Assembly: GCA_958450365.1 (NCBI GenBank) | Contig: CAUEEP010000737.1 | Coordinates: 1,725,501-1,789,500, forward strand | From: Mesorhabditis belari | Taxonomy: Eukaryota; Nematoda; Chromadorea; Rhabditida; Rhabditidae | Direction of reading: 5' to 3' | DNA length: 64,000 nt | Part shown: piece after piece, positions 12,345 to 23,535 of the stretch | How positions within the stretch are numbered: the stretch's first letter is position 1 | How the letters are laid out: the number at the start of each line of letters is the position of its first letter | Position numbers and translations under genes: made by a program | The notes under the pieces: model-generated | What the model saw: the letters and a program-made list of their open reading frames with translations, nothing else | Database searches by the model: none | What the model was told of the DNA's origin: nothing

Positions 12345-15300
12345 TCAGTTGGTGAAATCAGCAAGACCGGTGACTAGATTACGGTCACGCGCCTCCTCCA
12401 AAAGACGACGGTTCTGAAAAAATTTCATAGTAATCTAGATATTTGAATACAGTAAGATTGTGCTAAGTTTTTTAAGTATCAGCTCCCGGAAAGGTATACT
12501 GTAATCGGATTTCTTTGAGAATCGGATTTGAGGATTGCAATTGATTGCTAAATTTTTAGGCTCAGAATACGTTATTCAAATTGAAAACTCTAGAATTCGT
12601 TTTAGGATCGATTTGTAGCCGCTACAGTACTTTTATTATATCTTTACAGTAAAATTACGCTACAGTAACCCTGCACCCTGCATAAAGCTAAAAACAATGC
12701 TGAAAATCAAAAGGCCTACACTCGAAAAAAGACTGAACGAAGTTGGGAATGCTTCTGATTGCGTAATCCAGGGTGTTCTAGAAAAGAAAAACAAAAGAGT
12801 TAGTCAACGGTAAAGTAATCTAAATTAGACTAGGATCAAATTTAGATCTGAAAACTATCTTCTTACAGTAACCAGTCACATTTGTTCCCCCACTTACCCT
12901 CTCCTTCTGCTCCAGTTCAGCGATCATCCGAGTGCCCTCATTGTTCTCCTCTTGAAGAACCTGTAATTTATTGGTTTTAGATAATTAGATAGATCTATTA
13001 TCTAATAATAGGTATAGATATAGATATAGATATAGATATCTTTGCCCCACCCCTTTGTCCCATTGGTAATCTAACTTTAAACTCAAATATCTTGGTGTTG
13101 GGTTGTCCAATTTATAAATTATTGGTATCACTAGATGCGTCAAGTCTTTCTCTGTCGATTGGTATAAAAACTATTTCAATTGAACAGCCGTACACGAAGG
13201 TATTTGAGCTTAAAGCTGGATTGTTAATGACAAAGGACATATCTATATCATTTGAGACATATCTATATCTATATCTATATCTATATCTATTATTTATTAT
13301 CTATTATCTAATAATCTAATCTTATCCACTTTTTAACCATTTAAACTCACCGTAATGATGACAGCTTTATCCTCGGCGTCCAGTTGAATCTTTGTGATCT
13401 GTTCGCGGAGCTTCTTGATCTAAAAAAGAAAATTTTATACCTATCTATTTGCATATATCTAGCTATTAAAGTAACCTCAATTTCCAACGCCTGGATGTAA
13501 TCGGTTTTGTCGCGTAGGCAAGTGACGAGCGCTTCCTCGTCGATTCCACTCGATCCGACGCGACCTATAGACAAATTTTTTGAGACTTTTGATACAGAAA
13601 GCTTGATTCGATTGGGGAAAAATTGACAAAATTATAGACAGACAACACGGGGATTGACGACAAACCTCTATGTCTACGCTGCTTACCACTGAATTGCTCA
13701 GCGCGGCTCATTGCGGCGATCATTTCTTCTTTCTCGGCCAATTTTGCGTGCAAATGATCGATGTCGAGTCTGAAATGGGGCTTTGAATGAATTTTGCTCA
13801 ATCTTGTACTCTTGAAGGGTACTTTACCAGGTATCCGATACAGTACTGACTGTACGCAACTGGTACAGTACCCTTGAAGGATTCTGTGCCAGGTGCGAAC
13901 CCTTTGCAGTACCCTGGGCACTGTACCAACTCTCTGTTTCACAATTCAAGGGTACTTACGCAAGTGGCTGGTTCTTGAAATATAGTCTGAATTTTTTTGT
14001 TTCTTTACTTACTTCAACGCCGTAATCATATCCTCTAGATGTTTTTGAATCACACCCTGATCATTCTGTTGGCTTTTTTGAGCATTGTTGACGTCTTTCT
14101 TCAGCGATTCATTTTGTTCCATCAACTGCATTTTCTCGATGGTGCTGGCTTGGAGCTAAATTAGCATTTCAGAATGTTTTACGCTCGTTAGACTCACCTC
14201 GACCTTCAGATTTTCTTGTTTTTCTTGGAGGATGGCGTTTTGACGGAGAGCGGCTTCTAGCTAAAAACTAAGCTGTTGATTGGTAGGGTTACGGTAGTTT
14301 GCAAAAGATGACACATTTTAGAAAATTAATTGTTCACGCGGCACTCACCTTCATCAGCATTTCCTCCATTTTGCCCTCTGATTCTTCGGTCAGCTGCTTG
14401 GTGACCGCTTTTCGAATGCGATGGATCTAAAATAAGGATTATATTCGATATCTAACTCCTATCTGGCTTACAACTAATTTTTGAATTAAATATCACATTT
14501 GAACGGACTAATTAGACGGGCTAATTAGATGGACTAATTAGACGGGCTAATTAGACGGACATTTGCGTACAGTTATTCTAAGAATAAGGCTACCAAGGGA
14601 GTTTAGAATCGCAAGATGCATCATCAGCTCTAATTTTAATATCAATATCATTATCAACCTCTTCGGTTTTTTCATCGACCGTTTCCATCAAGCGCTTGTT
14701 AATCTTTTTTCGGTGCTCAGCTGAAAATTGGGATTTAAAATCGAAAAAATTTCCTGTTTCACCTGAACTTTGAGCTCTTCATTCTCCTCCTTCAACATGG
14801 CCACCTCTCCACCAGTGACGGCCATCGTAGACTAAAATTTTTAAGCTTACAACTACCGTAATATCTCTATAGTCTGTCTTGTTACAGTATGCCGAAATTA
14901 AAAGTATTTAGATATTTGAATTGGAATGAGTAAATCGTTTTCTAAAAGATTTTGATTTGAAAAGCTACCGCACTCTTCCTATTAGTCTATTCTAATTTTG
15001 ATTCCAATTCATACACGGTTTTATCCCTCATCAAATGGAATTATAAATAAGTAAACAGAAGACAAGCTGAAAAAAGGATTACGGTTGTTTTCCAAATTAT
15101 CCACTTTTTAAAAAGCGGGAACTTTTGAGGAGCACTCTCAAGTTAAATTTAAATGTCCAAATTTCAATTGAAACAGATATTCAGTCTTTTTAGCTTAATT
15201 ATTTTGCTATAAAGTTTATTTTTAGATATTTTACCCCAATCATATGCGATTCGAACATTTTCCCCAAATTGCGCAGCTCGTCCAAAACGGTTTTCGAAGT

Positions 15301-16418
15301 TGGCATCGAGAAATCCGACATCGATTCTGACATAATTGGGGCTGAAAAAGGTACGATTTGAACCGAAAACGTGTTCGAAATAGGGAAAAAGCAGATAAAA
15401 CAGGCTTTGAATTTAAGGTTGCATAAGACAAGGCTACGGTGGTTATCGATTTTTGAGACTGTTTAACGCTTTACTATTTCGCAATCTACTATATATAAAA
15501 GAGAAGTGTCCGTCCGTCTGTCTGTCCGTCACGCTCTAGATCTCGGCTCTCCGTGAACCGATTTCGACAAACTTTGTTTTATCGATATGGCATTAAAAAT
15601 GAATAGGTACATCCTTTTGGTTAAAACAAGTTTTTCATGAAAAACCAGTTAAAAAATCAGAAGAACCACTTAGCCACCCCACTTTTTGCGGTCTTTGGGA
15701 GGGTGGACGTGACCGAGGTGGTTAGTGTCCCGTCTAGCGAGGCTGGTGATATTATAAATTGTCTGAAAAGGCACCAACTTTCAGGGTCCGCGAGATTTCC
15801 GATATCAGATGGAGTTGGAGTGGTTGGGCGCGCATCAGTGGGCTCATTTGGAGTGGACTGGAAAAAAAATCGAAAAGTAAAATTTTAGAGTCATTGTTTA
15901 TTATAAAGTTACATTTTTGTTACAGTATACCTATTCTCCGTATCTTTTATTGAATCCTTTTGTATTCAGCACTACTCTGACCAATAGCAAGATTACTCTA
16001 AGTCACAGTATTTGTAGCTACCTATTTTTCGTATCTGCTACCGTAACCTATTCAGCACTATACTTTGACCGACAAGCAAACCTATTGGACACTAATTGCC
16101 CAGTTTGTCAAGAAATTCACTCACCTTCGAGATCACAAACGATTTTTCGGATCCTTCAATCGACATCGTGTTGAGGAAGACGCTTTGTGTGGGCGAAGCG
16201 GTCGGCGTTTTCTCGGACTCGAGATCATCGTGGAATGAACGACGAACCGGGTCGGAGCCTGGAAATTTAAATTTTCATAGTTCATAGTTCATAGTAAATT
16301 GTCCAGTTTTTAAGCTAGTTTACTCACCAATATCCGGCTCGATCACCTCAAAATCATCGCAAACCGAGACGACATCCGAAAATTCCTGCTGCGATTCGGC
16401 GGTTTCTTTTTCGGCCAT
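12345..16418 (-). CDS. Coiled-coil protein, unassigned, about 370 aa
   Basis: Exons joined by splice sites and phase on the minus strand: 16328-16418, 16121-16258, 15235-15341, 14763-14831, 14659-14715, 14349-14426, 14198-14260, 14013-14155, 13687-13769, 13476-13564, 13351-13419, 12898-12960 and 12345-12413. The N-terminal 75 residues are acidic and Ser/Thr-rich (MAEKETAESQQEF onward). From exon 4 on almost everything is heptad-like and charged: MLKEENEELKVQ, EKMQLMEQNESLKKD, KLAEKEEMIAAMSRAEQF, IKKLREQITKIQLDAEDKA, VLQEENNEGTRM. An extra candidate exon at about 12695-12777 (NTLDYAIRSIPNFVQ) may give an alternative C terminus. Exon 2 needs donor GTGAAT rather than the stronger GTGAGT to keep phase. 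A scaffold or adaptor is likely, but no family is recognised. Confidence 0.75.
12970..13325. repeat. Foldback with inverted AGATAT microsatellites
   Basis: (AGATAT)n at 13010-13040 and (ATATCT)n at 13256-13292 face each other, and the flanks TATTATCTAATAATAG and CTATTATCTAATAATCT extend the pairing. The centre contains no recognised gene. It lies in an intron of the coiled-coil gene. Confidence 0.7.
14503..14561. repeat. 15-bp tandem repeat in an intron
   Basis: About four copies of a unit like GGACTAATTAGACGG with single-base variants. It lies between two exons of the coiled-coil gene. Confidence 0.85.
15485..15900. mobile_element. Unclassified dispersed-repeat-like segment
   Basis: Begins TATATAAAAGAGAAGTGTCC followed by alternating GTCCGTCTGTCTGTCC and then CTCGGCTCTCCGTGAACC. 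This type of opening is common at the edge of dispersed repeats in many animal genomes. The segment interrupts a large intron of the coiled-coil gene. Open frames inside it show no protein domain, and the right border is a guess. Confidence 0.4.
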
Positions 16419-17388
16419 CTGATAAGGAAATTTTATCTCAAATTCTAGCAGTAAAAGGTACAGTAAAGATATGGTAAAGCTCAGTGGCGGAATTAAAGGA
16501 TTCAAGCGGGTAAGACTGAAACCTGTGCTTCATCAGAATTTGAAAGCATTCAGTCTTAACGTCCGAATGGTTACTTTATATTAATATTAATTAATATAAT
16601 AAATATATTAAGTACAATAAATAAATATATTAAGCACAAGATGTAGGATTTACTGTATTTTTAAAAGATACAGAAAATCTTAAATCTTAAATTGACCCAA
16701 GTTTGCCCAAGGTATCAATTGTAAGCCACTTGCTAAACTTCTCAATGTGCAAAGGTTTCACAATGGAGAAAAGGTAAAAAAAAGACTTTGCGAAAAACAA
16801 AGACTGTGTCAAGAGAGAAAACAATCAATTGCCATTGCGAAACATCAGCTGAGTCAAAGCGTTGAGCAAGGAAAACTGAGACGCGAAAGGGCACAAAATG
16901 GTCGGTGTACAGGGGAGAAATGCGGAACTTTTCGCAAAGAGGAGCTGCATTCGAAAGTCCATGAAAACATGATGCTATGAAATCGCCTTTTTCCCATTAG
17001 CTTCACAAGTTTTACAAGGATTTTTTAAACTAAAATGAGAGAAATTTTGGTATGAAATATATAGGCTTTTATAATATTCAGCTAATTAATTAAGTATCCA
17101 ATCTGAGAAATTTGCGAGTATATAATAATTCAAGTAAAAAAATTTCTTTGAAATTCATTTTTTGTAGCTTGCTGGCTAGGTCGCCCCTTATCAAAAGATT
17201 ACTAACTTTCTTGCCTCTGGCTAAATTTTACCATTTTACCGCCAAATTTCTACTCAATATCCCTTATTCTACATCTGTTGCTTATAAAATTGACCCAAAA
17301 ACGTTTTGCTACTGGCAAATTTGGATTTCTTATGCTTTTTTTCTTGTTTTATCTTTGCAAAGCCAGTGCTTAACTATTTTTTTCAGAG
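16419..17388. other. Divergent promoter region
   Basis: About 970 bp between the coiled-coil gene (minus) and NUP50 (plus). It is AT-rich, with a TAATAT-rich stretch at 16575-16640. A 77-codon open frame at 16747-16980 has no splice or domain support. A TTTTTTTCAG acceptor two bases before the NUP50 ATG may be a trans-splice or intron acceptor. Confidence 0.5.
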
Positions 17389-18880
17389 ATGACTACCCTG
17401 GACATCTACAGCAAACAAAAGATGAGAGACCAATTCCAAGAGAAGATGGTTTCCCTCAACAAAGGGTTCATCAAAGCTTTGCAGAATTGGGTAGATGGAT
17501 GCCCGCACTATGATCTCACGCCAACTGTGAAATCATACTTACAACACGTGAAGGGAGCTCGATTCGACTTACTACCACAATGAAGAAAAAGATGAAAGGA
17601 AGACGCTAGTGAATCGAGTGATTGCAAAGGCAAAGAGACGAGCAACTGGAGACTCGCCGAGTTCGAACACGTCAAGGAACACCACCATTGTCGCTTCGTC
17701 TTCGACGCCGCTCAGTATGAATGCTCCACGCATGCGTCTTTCCGATGTTTCGACAATTGCTCCAAATGATTCAATGCAGGCAACTCCGACTCCGGACATA
17801 CCTCCTGGTGGCAGCAGAAAACGGGCGATTCGAGGCGGTGGACCTTTGGGTGAACCTGAGTCGGTCGTTTTTCGCGAAGAAAAGACGATGGATTCGAAAG
17901 CAACTTTGGATACTTCAAAGCTGATGACCGGAAAACAAAGCTTCCCAAAAGCTGGCGCAGACTTTTGGGACTTTGGGAAGAAAGACAGCGATGGGCCAAC
18001 GGCGACCACTATTGAGACCAGCCCAGCACAGAAGACCGATTTGATCAAGAGGTTTTCTTTTTACAGGCGATAAAATACCGGAGGAGTCTGTCAAAAGCAC
18101 GGAAAGCAAGGAGCCGCTGGGCTCGTCCCTCTTTGCCAAGACTCTAACGCCACCAACGAACTCGATCTTCTTGAAAGCGGCTGCAGCAAAAGATGAAAGT
18201 TCCCCAAAGGCGGCCTTTCCGAATTTCTTGAAGAAGGATGAGTCTTCCTCAAAGCCGACCTTTCCAAACTTTTCGCAAACACTTGGAACACCCACTTTTG
18301 GCGACTCGCAAGAAGGACTCAAGCTCGGTTTTGGAACTTCGGATTCAACAAAGTCGATATTTGGACCGGCTGGAACAAGTGAACTACCGAACATTTTTGG
18401 ACAAGCTGGCGGCTCGATTCCCACGCTCAACTCCCACGATTCTACTGGTCTAAAAATAACTTTCGGGCCACCATTGACAGCGAATTCACAAGGCGAGGGT
18501 CAAGAAGATGGAGAAGAAGGCGAATATGTGCCTCCCAAAGCTGAAGTTGTTGAAGGTGCAGAGCCGGACGCTTTCATCAGTGTCAAATGTTCTGTTCACA
18601 AAATGGTGGACAAGCAGTATGAAAAGTTGGGCATTGGAATGCTCCACATGAAAGAGAAAGACGGCAAGAAAAGTGTCCTCGTTCGAGCGGCAACCACTGT
18701 GGGCACCATTTGGGTGAATGCCCTAGTCAACAAAACGATGAAGGTCGCAAAAGTGGACGGTAAAAGTTGCGGATCATGTGCCCGACGGGTGACAAAGAGA
18801 TTGCGATTTACCTGATGCAATTCCCAACCCCAACAGAAGCCGATCGTGTTCGTGAAACTATTGAAAAGGAGTCGGCATAA
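17389..18880 (+). CDS. npp-16: NUP50-like nucleoporin with Ran-binding domain
   Basis: Nuclear-basket nucleoporin that binds importin and Ran and assists cargo release. One long exon: an N-terminal helical region (QWVDG-like QNWVDGCPHYDLTP, then QHVKGARSTYY once the frame is followed), a Ser/Thr-rich linker, and FG-type motifs (PTFGDS, SIFGPAG, NIFGQAG, ITFGPP). A C-terminal Ran-binding-like domain follows (FISVKCSVHKMVDKQYEKL, GIGMLHMKEKDGKKS, VLVRAATTVGTIWVNAL), ending in TEADRVRETIEKESA at 18880. The frame shifts by one base near 17570, in the TTTTCTTTTT run near 18050 and near 18765, each time landing on plausible protein. I read these as sequence errors, though a damaged gene is possible. 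The symbol is by family; orthology was not tested. Confidence 0.8.
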
Positions 18881-19003
18881 ATTATAATTTTTTATTTCTT
18901 TTTCATGTTTTACTGACTTTGATCATGTATTTTTCTTGTTTTTATGGATGTTGTTTGCTAGATAATTTGTAAGCGATAGAGTTTCTATTCCAATAAATTT
19001 CAG

Positions 19004-19997
19004 ATGAGCGTTTACCGTCGAGGCCTTGCCGAAATCGGCATTAATAGGACGCCGCTGCCTAATCGAAGCAAACCTGCTACTTTGAAGGTGAGAACTTTGT
19101 TTTTCCTAGATTTAAAAATTAATGCTATTTATGAAGTTTTAACAAAATTAATGATATGTATAGTCTACCCTATCATAAAGAGTTGTTGAGTTAACTTTAT
19201 GAAATGATTGATTGCGTTATTTTAGGCGAATATCAACAGCGAAGAAAAGCTGAAGAATAGCGCCGATTCTACAACACTTTCAACTGTGCCTGAGGTAAGT
19301 TATGGTGTAATGTTTTTAATGAATCTAAAACTTGAAAATGTTATTCATTATAGAAGCTTTTTAGATTGACTATTCATCGCGAGTTGATGATGACCATTAT
19401 TACATGTTGAAGTCGCCTTATCAACTCAAAACTCCGGTCATCCGGAGAATCTACTCCAAAGAAGATGGAATTGCTGCAAGATGAGGAACCAATCGAACAT
19501 TTTGATGGAGTCGACGATGATGGACGATTTCATCTCGAAGAATTCGCCAGGCCCGCTCCCGTACTTAAGGTTTTGTAATGGTAGTTCAATAATGGGGGAA
19601 AGTTTAGAAGGCTACTTTAACTCAATATGTTGGAAACGCTGAGCCCATTGAGCGTTTTGGAGGAACGGATGAAGATGACGGTCGTTTTCATTTTTGATGA
19701 ACCATTTGGAGATTGTCCAGTTCTTTTGGTAGGCTTTTTTTGTGATTATTTGTTAAGGACTGAGACAGACTGTATCATGTTTTTAGAGTGCCGTTTTTTA
19801 AAAATGTTTTAAAAATAGGTCTAACTTTTAAACAAATGATCTTCTATTTTTAGGAGCGTGACTATGGGTTCGACAAGGAGAATCAGTTTGATGTGAGCTT
19901 CAGCGATCTTCCCCAAGAAGAAATCGACGCAATGGACAGGCTTCTGGAAAAGCTCACTTTGAACCAGCATGACGCGGAAAATTTTGTTCAGTGTTAG
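19004..19997 (+). CDS. Securin-like APC/C-substrate candidate
   Basis: Small acidic protein of roughly 200 aa in five exons: 19004-19087, about 19226-19293, about 19364-19570, about 19608-19730 and about 19854-19997. The N terminus YRRGLAEIGIN fits a destruction box (RxxL with downstream I and N). The last exon has a KEN box followed by FDVSFSDLPQEEIDA. Two related acidic repeats lie between (EPIEHFDGVDDDGRFH and EPIERFGGTDEDDGRFHF). A D-box, a KEN box, an acidic middle and a short SF.DLP-type segment are what securins show, but securins diverge so fast that this remains a hypothesis. One frame break falls in exon 3 near 19465 and one in a T run near 19694. Confidence 0.45.
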
Positions 19998-20206
19998 TCA
20001 GCTTTGACTATGGGTTGCTTGTCAATCTTGTGCTCTTGTATTTAGTCTTTTAGTTTTATTGTTCGCTTTATCCGACTTGAATCTCATTGATTTATGTGTA
20101 ACCCATTAACCGGGAAATTGGTCGCTATGTTTCTATGCAGATTGTTCCGATAATTTTTTTTCGATGTTTGTTACTAAATGATGAACCTCAAGTGAATGTC
20201 TTTCAG

Positions 20207-20312
20207 AATAAATATTTTGCCTCAATGCGGTTTGAAAAACTTGATTTGTACGATCATCTGAATACTTTAACATCTTACACTGAAATAAACAAACAAAGGA
20301 CACTTGTTTAGG
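20207..20312 (+). promoter_or_regulatory. Intercistronic poly(A) signal and SL acceptor
   Basis: AATAAA at 20207-20212 ends the securin-like gene. TTGTTTAG at 20304-20311 stands one base before the MOCS3 start codon. The ~100-nt interval matches the usual distance between a poly(A) signal and an SL2-type trans-splice site in nematode operons. Confidence 0.55.
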
Positions 20313-22109
20313 ATGGACGAGAATTTATCGAAGGCTGACGTGGAAAGGTATAGTCGTCAGCTACTTGTTCACGAATTTGGAGTCAATGGTTTGCTTTAAC
20401 CAATGTATCTGGTATTTTTTGGCTATTATGATAGGTCAGAAGGAACTGAAAGCGGCACGAGTGTTGGTGGTGGGTGCGGGTGGACTTGGATGCCCGACAG
20501 CCATGTACCTAGCAGGAGCTGGTGTTGGAACGCTTGGAATTGCTGATTTTGACAAGGTAAACTTTAAATTGCTGTCGTAAAATTACGGTCAAATTGATCG
20601 ATTTCATAATCAGCATGATTTAAGGTTTCCAAGGATAATCTCCATCGTCAAGTTGCCCATTCGAGACGCTTGTTGGAAAATTGAAAGTGGATTCATTGAA
20701 GCAAAGTATTCTAAGGTAATATTGCTAAAGTTTGTCTGATCAAGTTGCTTTAGTTTAAACAGTAATATCGCCGTGCGAACATTTTCGACGGTGTTGAATG
20801 GAGCACAAACGATGGACATAGCCAAGGACTTTGATGTTGTTGCCGATTGTTCAGATAATGCAGCTACAAGGTTTGCATCAAAAATTATTTTGTTCAGACT
20901 AAGAATTAAACCAGTTTTACAATTTACCAATATTGAAAAGTAAATCCTTTAGATATATGCTCAATGACGTCTGCGTTTTTCTCAATAAGCCTCTGGTTAG
21001 TGGTAGCGCATTACGCTGGGAAGGTCAACTTACTGTCTACAATTACGGAGAGGCGAGTTTGGGATTGCTTTCTTTTACGCATGTTGCAATTAGAGAAATT
21101 TAGGATGGTCCATGTTATCGCTGTCTCTTCCCACATCCACCAGCCGCACATTTGGTCACGAACTGCAGTGAAGGAGGGGTAATGGGACCGGTTGTTGGAG
21201 TGATCGGATCAATGCAAGCCCTCGAAGTCCTCAAAATTATAGCAAATACTGGAGGTGCGCTAAAATTTCAATGATTCAAACGAGATTTTAGAAACGCTTT
21301 CTGGGAAACTTTTTCTCTTTGACGCCCATCGTTTTCGAACAAGGATCATAAATTTACGCCGGAAGCAAAAAGATTGTGCCGTTTGTGGGTTGGTTGGAAA
21401 ATATTAAACTTCTAACTTTCCTTTAGGGAAGCACCCACAATTCACGCTCCGATCGATTACGAAGTCTTTTGTGGCTCCGGGGTTGTAGATAAGGTGGTGA
21501 CAAGCTTTTAGTGGTTACTAAATTTGGTTTAGAATCCATCACTCTCGTTGTTGGATCCAAATGAACGCGTCAGCGTGAGCGAGTATTCGACGGCGAGAAA
21601 GTCACCGACCATTTTGGTAGACACTCGACCCAAACACGAATTTGCGATTGCATCGCTTCCCGAAGCACGAAGTAGATGTTTTTGCTATGGTTTAGACGTT
21701 TTTGAAACAAAACGTTTTCAATTAATCTATTCTTTGTTTTAGATATTCCAATGGATTCGTTAAAGCAACTGGAAGACATAGAACTACGAAAGTTGCTGGG
21801 ATTGTCTGAAGCGGCTGATGGTAAGTACTTCTTTGTTTTAGCTCAAATACAATCAGTAATTATATTTTAATTAATCTCAAGAATCAAATAAATTCCATTC
21901 TAGTTTTCGTGATTTGTCATCGCGGAAACGACTCTCAGTTGGCGGTTCGATTGATACAGGTAAAGCTGTAAATTTTGCATGTAACTTGTTTATTTCTTTA
22001 GGAGCGTTTCAAATCAGAGATCGAATCTAACGGATTTCAAGTGAAAGACATCATCGGTGGATACGATAGATGGGCCGAAGAGATTGATCAAGAATTTCCA
22101 AGATATTAG
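20313..22109 (+). CDS. MOCS3: MOCS3/UBA4 adenylyl- and sulfurtransferase
   Basis: E1-like enzyme that adenylates and thiolates the C termini of MOCS2A and URM1, feeding molybdopterin synthesis and tRNA 2-thiolation. About eleven exons. Motifs in order: [20 protein letters not shown]-binding [57 protein letters not shown], zinc cysteines CYRC and CAVC, and the presumed catalytic cysteine in [14 protein letters not shown]-terminal rhodanese domain follows ([19 protein letters not shown], active-site loop [34 protein letters not shown]). The ATG at 20313 follows an acceptor directly. The exon at 20623-20715 has one frame break after [10 protein letters not shown]; the rest is clean. The adenylation and rhodanese catalytic residues are present. 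Confidence 0.93.
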
Positions 22110-22227
22110 CATGTACATTTTATACTTTGCATGTATAGTTTTCTTGATTTCCCAATTGCCACTTTCAAAAATCATAGTTTATTTTTTCTATTTTCTGAGC
22201 GCTACGATATTTTCATTTGAAATTTAA

Positions 22228-23399
22228 ATGAGTGAAGATCGTGTTTCGTTTGAATTTCCCGATAGGTTTGTTATGGTTCCAGCTAATTCGGTGTTGTTAT
22301 AGTCATTTTGTTTATTGCTCAATAAATTTTACGCGTGAACTATCAAAAACAACTCTGACTTTTTCGTTTTTCAAGATCTCGCTATTGAAGACAAACACGA
22401 GTGGAACTTTGAAACCATTTATTTAGTCAAATTTTTGTTTAGCGGTCACGTAAAGCCGAAACTTTCGCCATCAGATCTTGACTTATTGGAGGGCAAGCAG
22501 AGAGTCGGAAGCTCTCCCGAATCGACTAGAGTAAAGTAAGTTTTGTTGTTGCCCATTGTTTAAAAGACCAGACCGAAGTGTTATAATCGAGAGTAGCACT
22601 TATTGTTTTTTGTTTAGTGACCGATCTTTTCGGGTGCGGCGTGATGTGGCAATCCGTTTGTATGCTTCACTTCTGGCGTTGTTCACATTTGGCCTAACAA
22701 GGTTCGTTTGTACTTTTGAAAGCTTGTTACTTTAGTTCAGTCATGAAAAAGACATTGAGAGGTTAAACGTAATTATATTTTATTAATCTCTAGTCAATTT
22801 AGTCTCGTTCTACATGGCCTTACCGTTGCTTCACGACTCTATCTTCAAGCCATTGCCGGGACATCAATCCTAGGTTAGTTGCTTATGATTATTTGATTAT
22901 TTTTATAAAAGCACTTTTACCTAAAATAAATATGATCTCGTTTGTTTTAGTGGTTTTGTGGACTATGCTTCGATGGACAAGGCTGCACTCAATGAAACTA
23001 TCGCGAAAGATTCGACCGATACTTGATATTGCTCAAGTTCTACGTACGAATACGTAGGTTGGTTGATTGATATTTAACAACAAGTTAACATTAACTACGT
23101 TTAAAAATTAACAGTGATCTCGAATTTTTATAGCGTTGAATCGAACATAGATTTTTTGAGAAAGTTTTGAGTGAAGCTGACTTTTATCATTTGCAGACTG
23201 TTTCGTGGAGATGGATCAACCGTTCTTTGCCCCGAAATTTATCGAGCCTACGATCTCTGCTGCGAAGATCCGACCATCAACGAGTCGATCCCGAGAACTA
23301 TTGATAGGTTGGTTTTTAGAAGATTATAACTTTAACTTGTTGGTGTTTAGTGACGGTAGCCCGCCAGCATCTCCAACCGGGAGTAGAAAGAAGAAATAG
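22228..23399 (+). CDS. Small membrane protein, unknown
   Basis: Seven exons join in phase without any break: 22228-22265, 22443-22535, about 22618-22701, about 22796-22874, about 22952-23056, about 23198-23307 and about 23351-23399, about 195 aa. The N terminus is acidic and soluble (MSEDRVSFEFPD). Two or three hydrophobic stretches follow (IRLYASLLALFTFGL; LVLHGLTVASRLYLQAIAG running into LVVLWTML). Then come a basic loop, a Cys-containing segment (STVLCPEIYRAYDLCCEDP) and a polar tail ending SPTGSRKKK. The KKK end could be a C-terminal ER-type signal, but it is not a strict KKXX. It is the last gene of the putative operon. No family recognised. Confidence 0.75.
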
Positions 23400-23535
23400 A
23401 GAATCAAAATAAAGTTGTTTTTTATTTGCCCTGTTTATATGATTTGAGACAGAGTTGCACAAAATATTTATTTCGAGATCAAGGAGGAGATCGATGAAAC
23501 CCGGGATTTTTACCCGTAAAAGAAATCAGTGAAAA

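Larger units (their letters stand above)
17389..23399 (+). other. Probable four-gene nematode operon
   Basis: NUP50, a securin-like gene, MOCS3/UBA4 and a small membrane protein follow each other on the plus strand. The gaps from stop to next start are about 123, 315 and 118 bp. Acceptors abut or nearly abut the start codons of the first three (TTTTTTTCAG, AAATTTCAG, TTGTTTAG). An AATAAA lies about 100 nt upstream of the third acceptor. This is the layout of nematode polycistronic units resolved by SL trans-splicing. The operon call is an inference from spacing. Confidence 0.65.

Noticed and set aside
12345..16418. Optineurin/NEMO or TACC identity for the coiled-coil gene
   Set aside because: Only generic heptad similarity is visible; no diagnostic motif of those families could be pointed to.
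16747..16980. 77-codon open frame in the divergent promoter
   Set aside because: Basic low-complexity product, no splice or start context and no domain.
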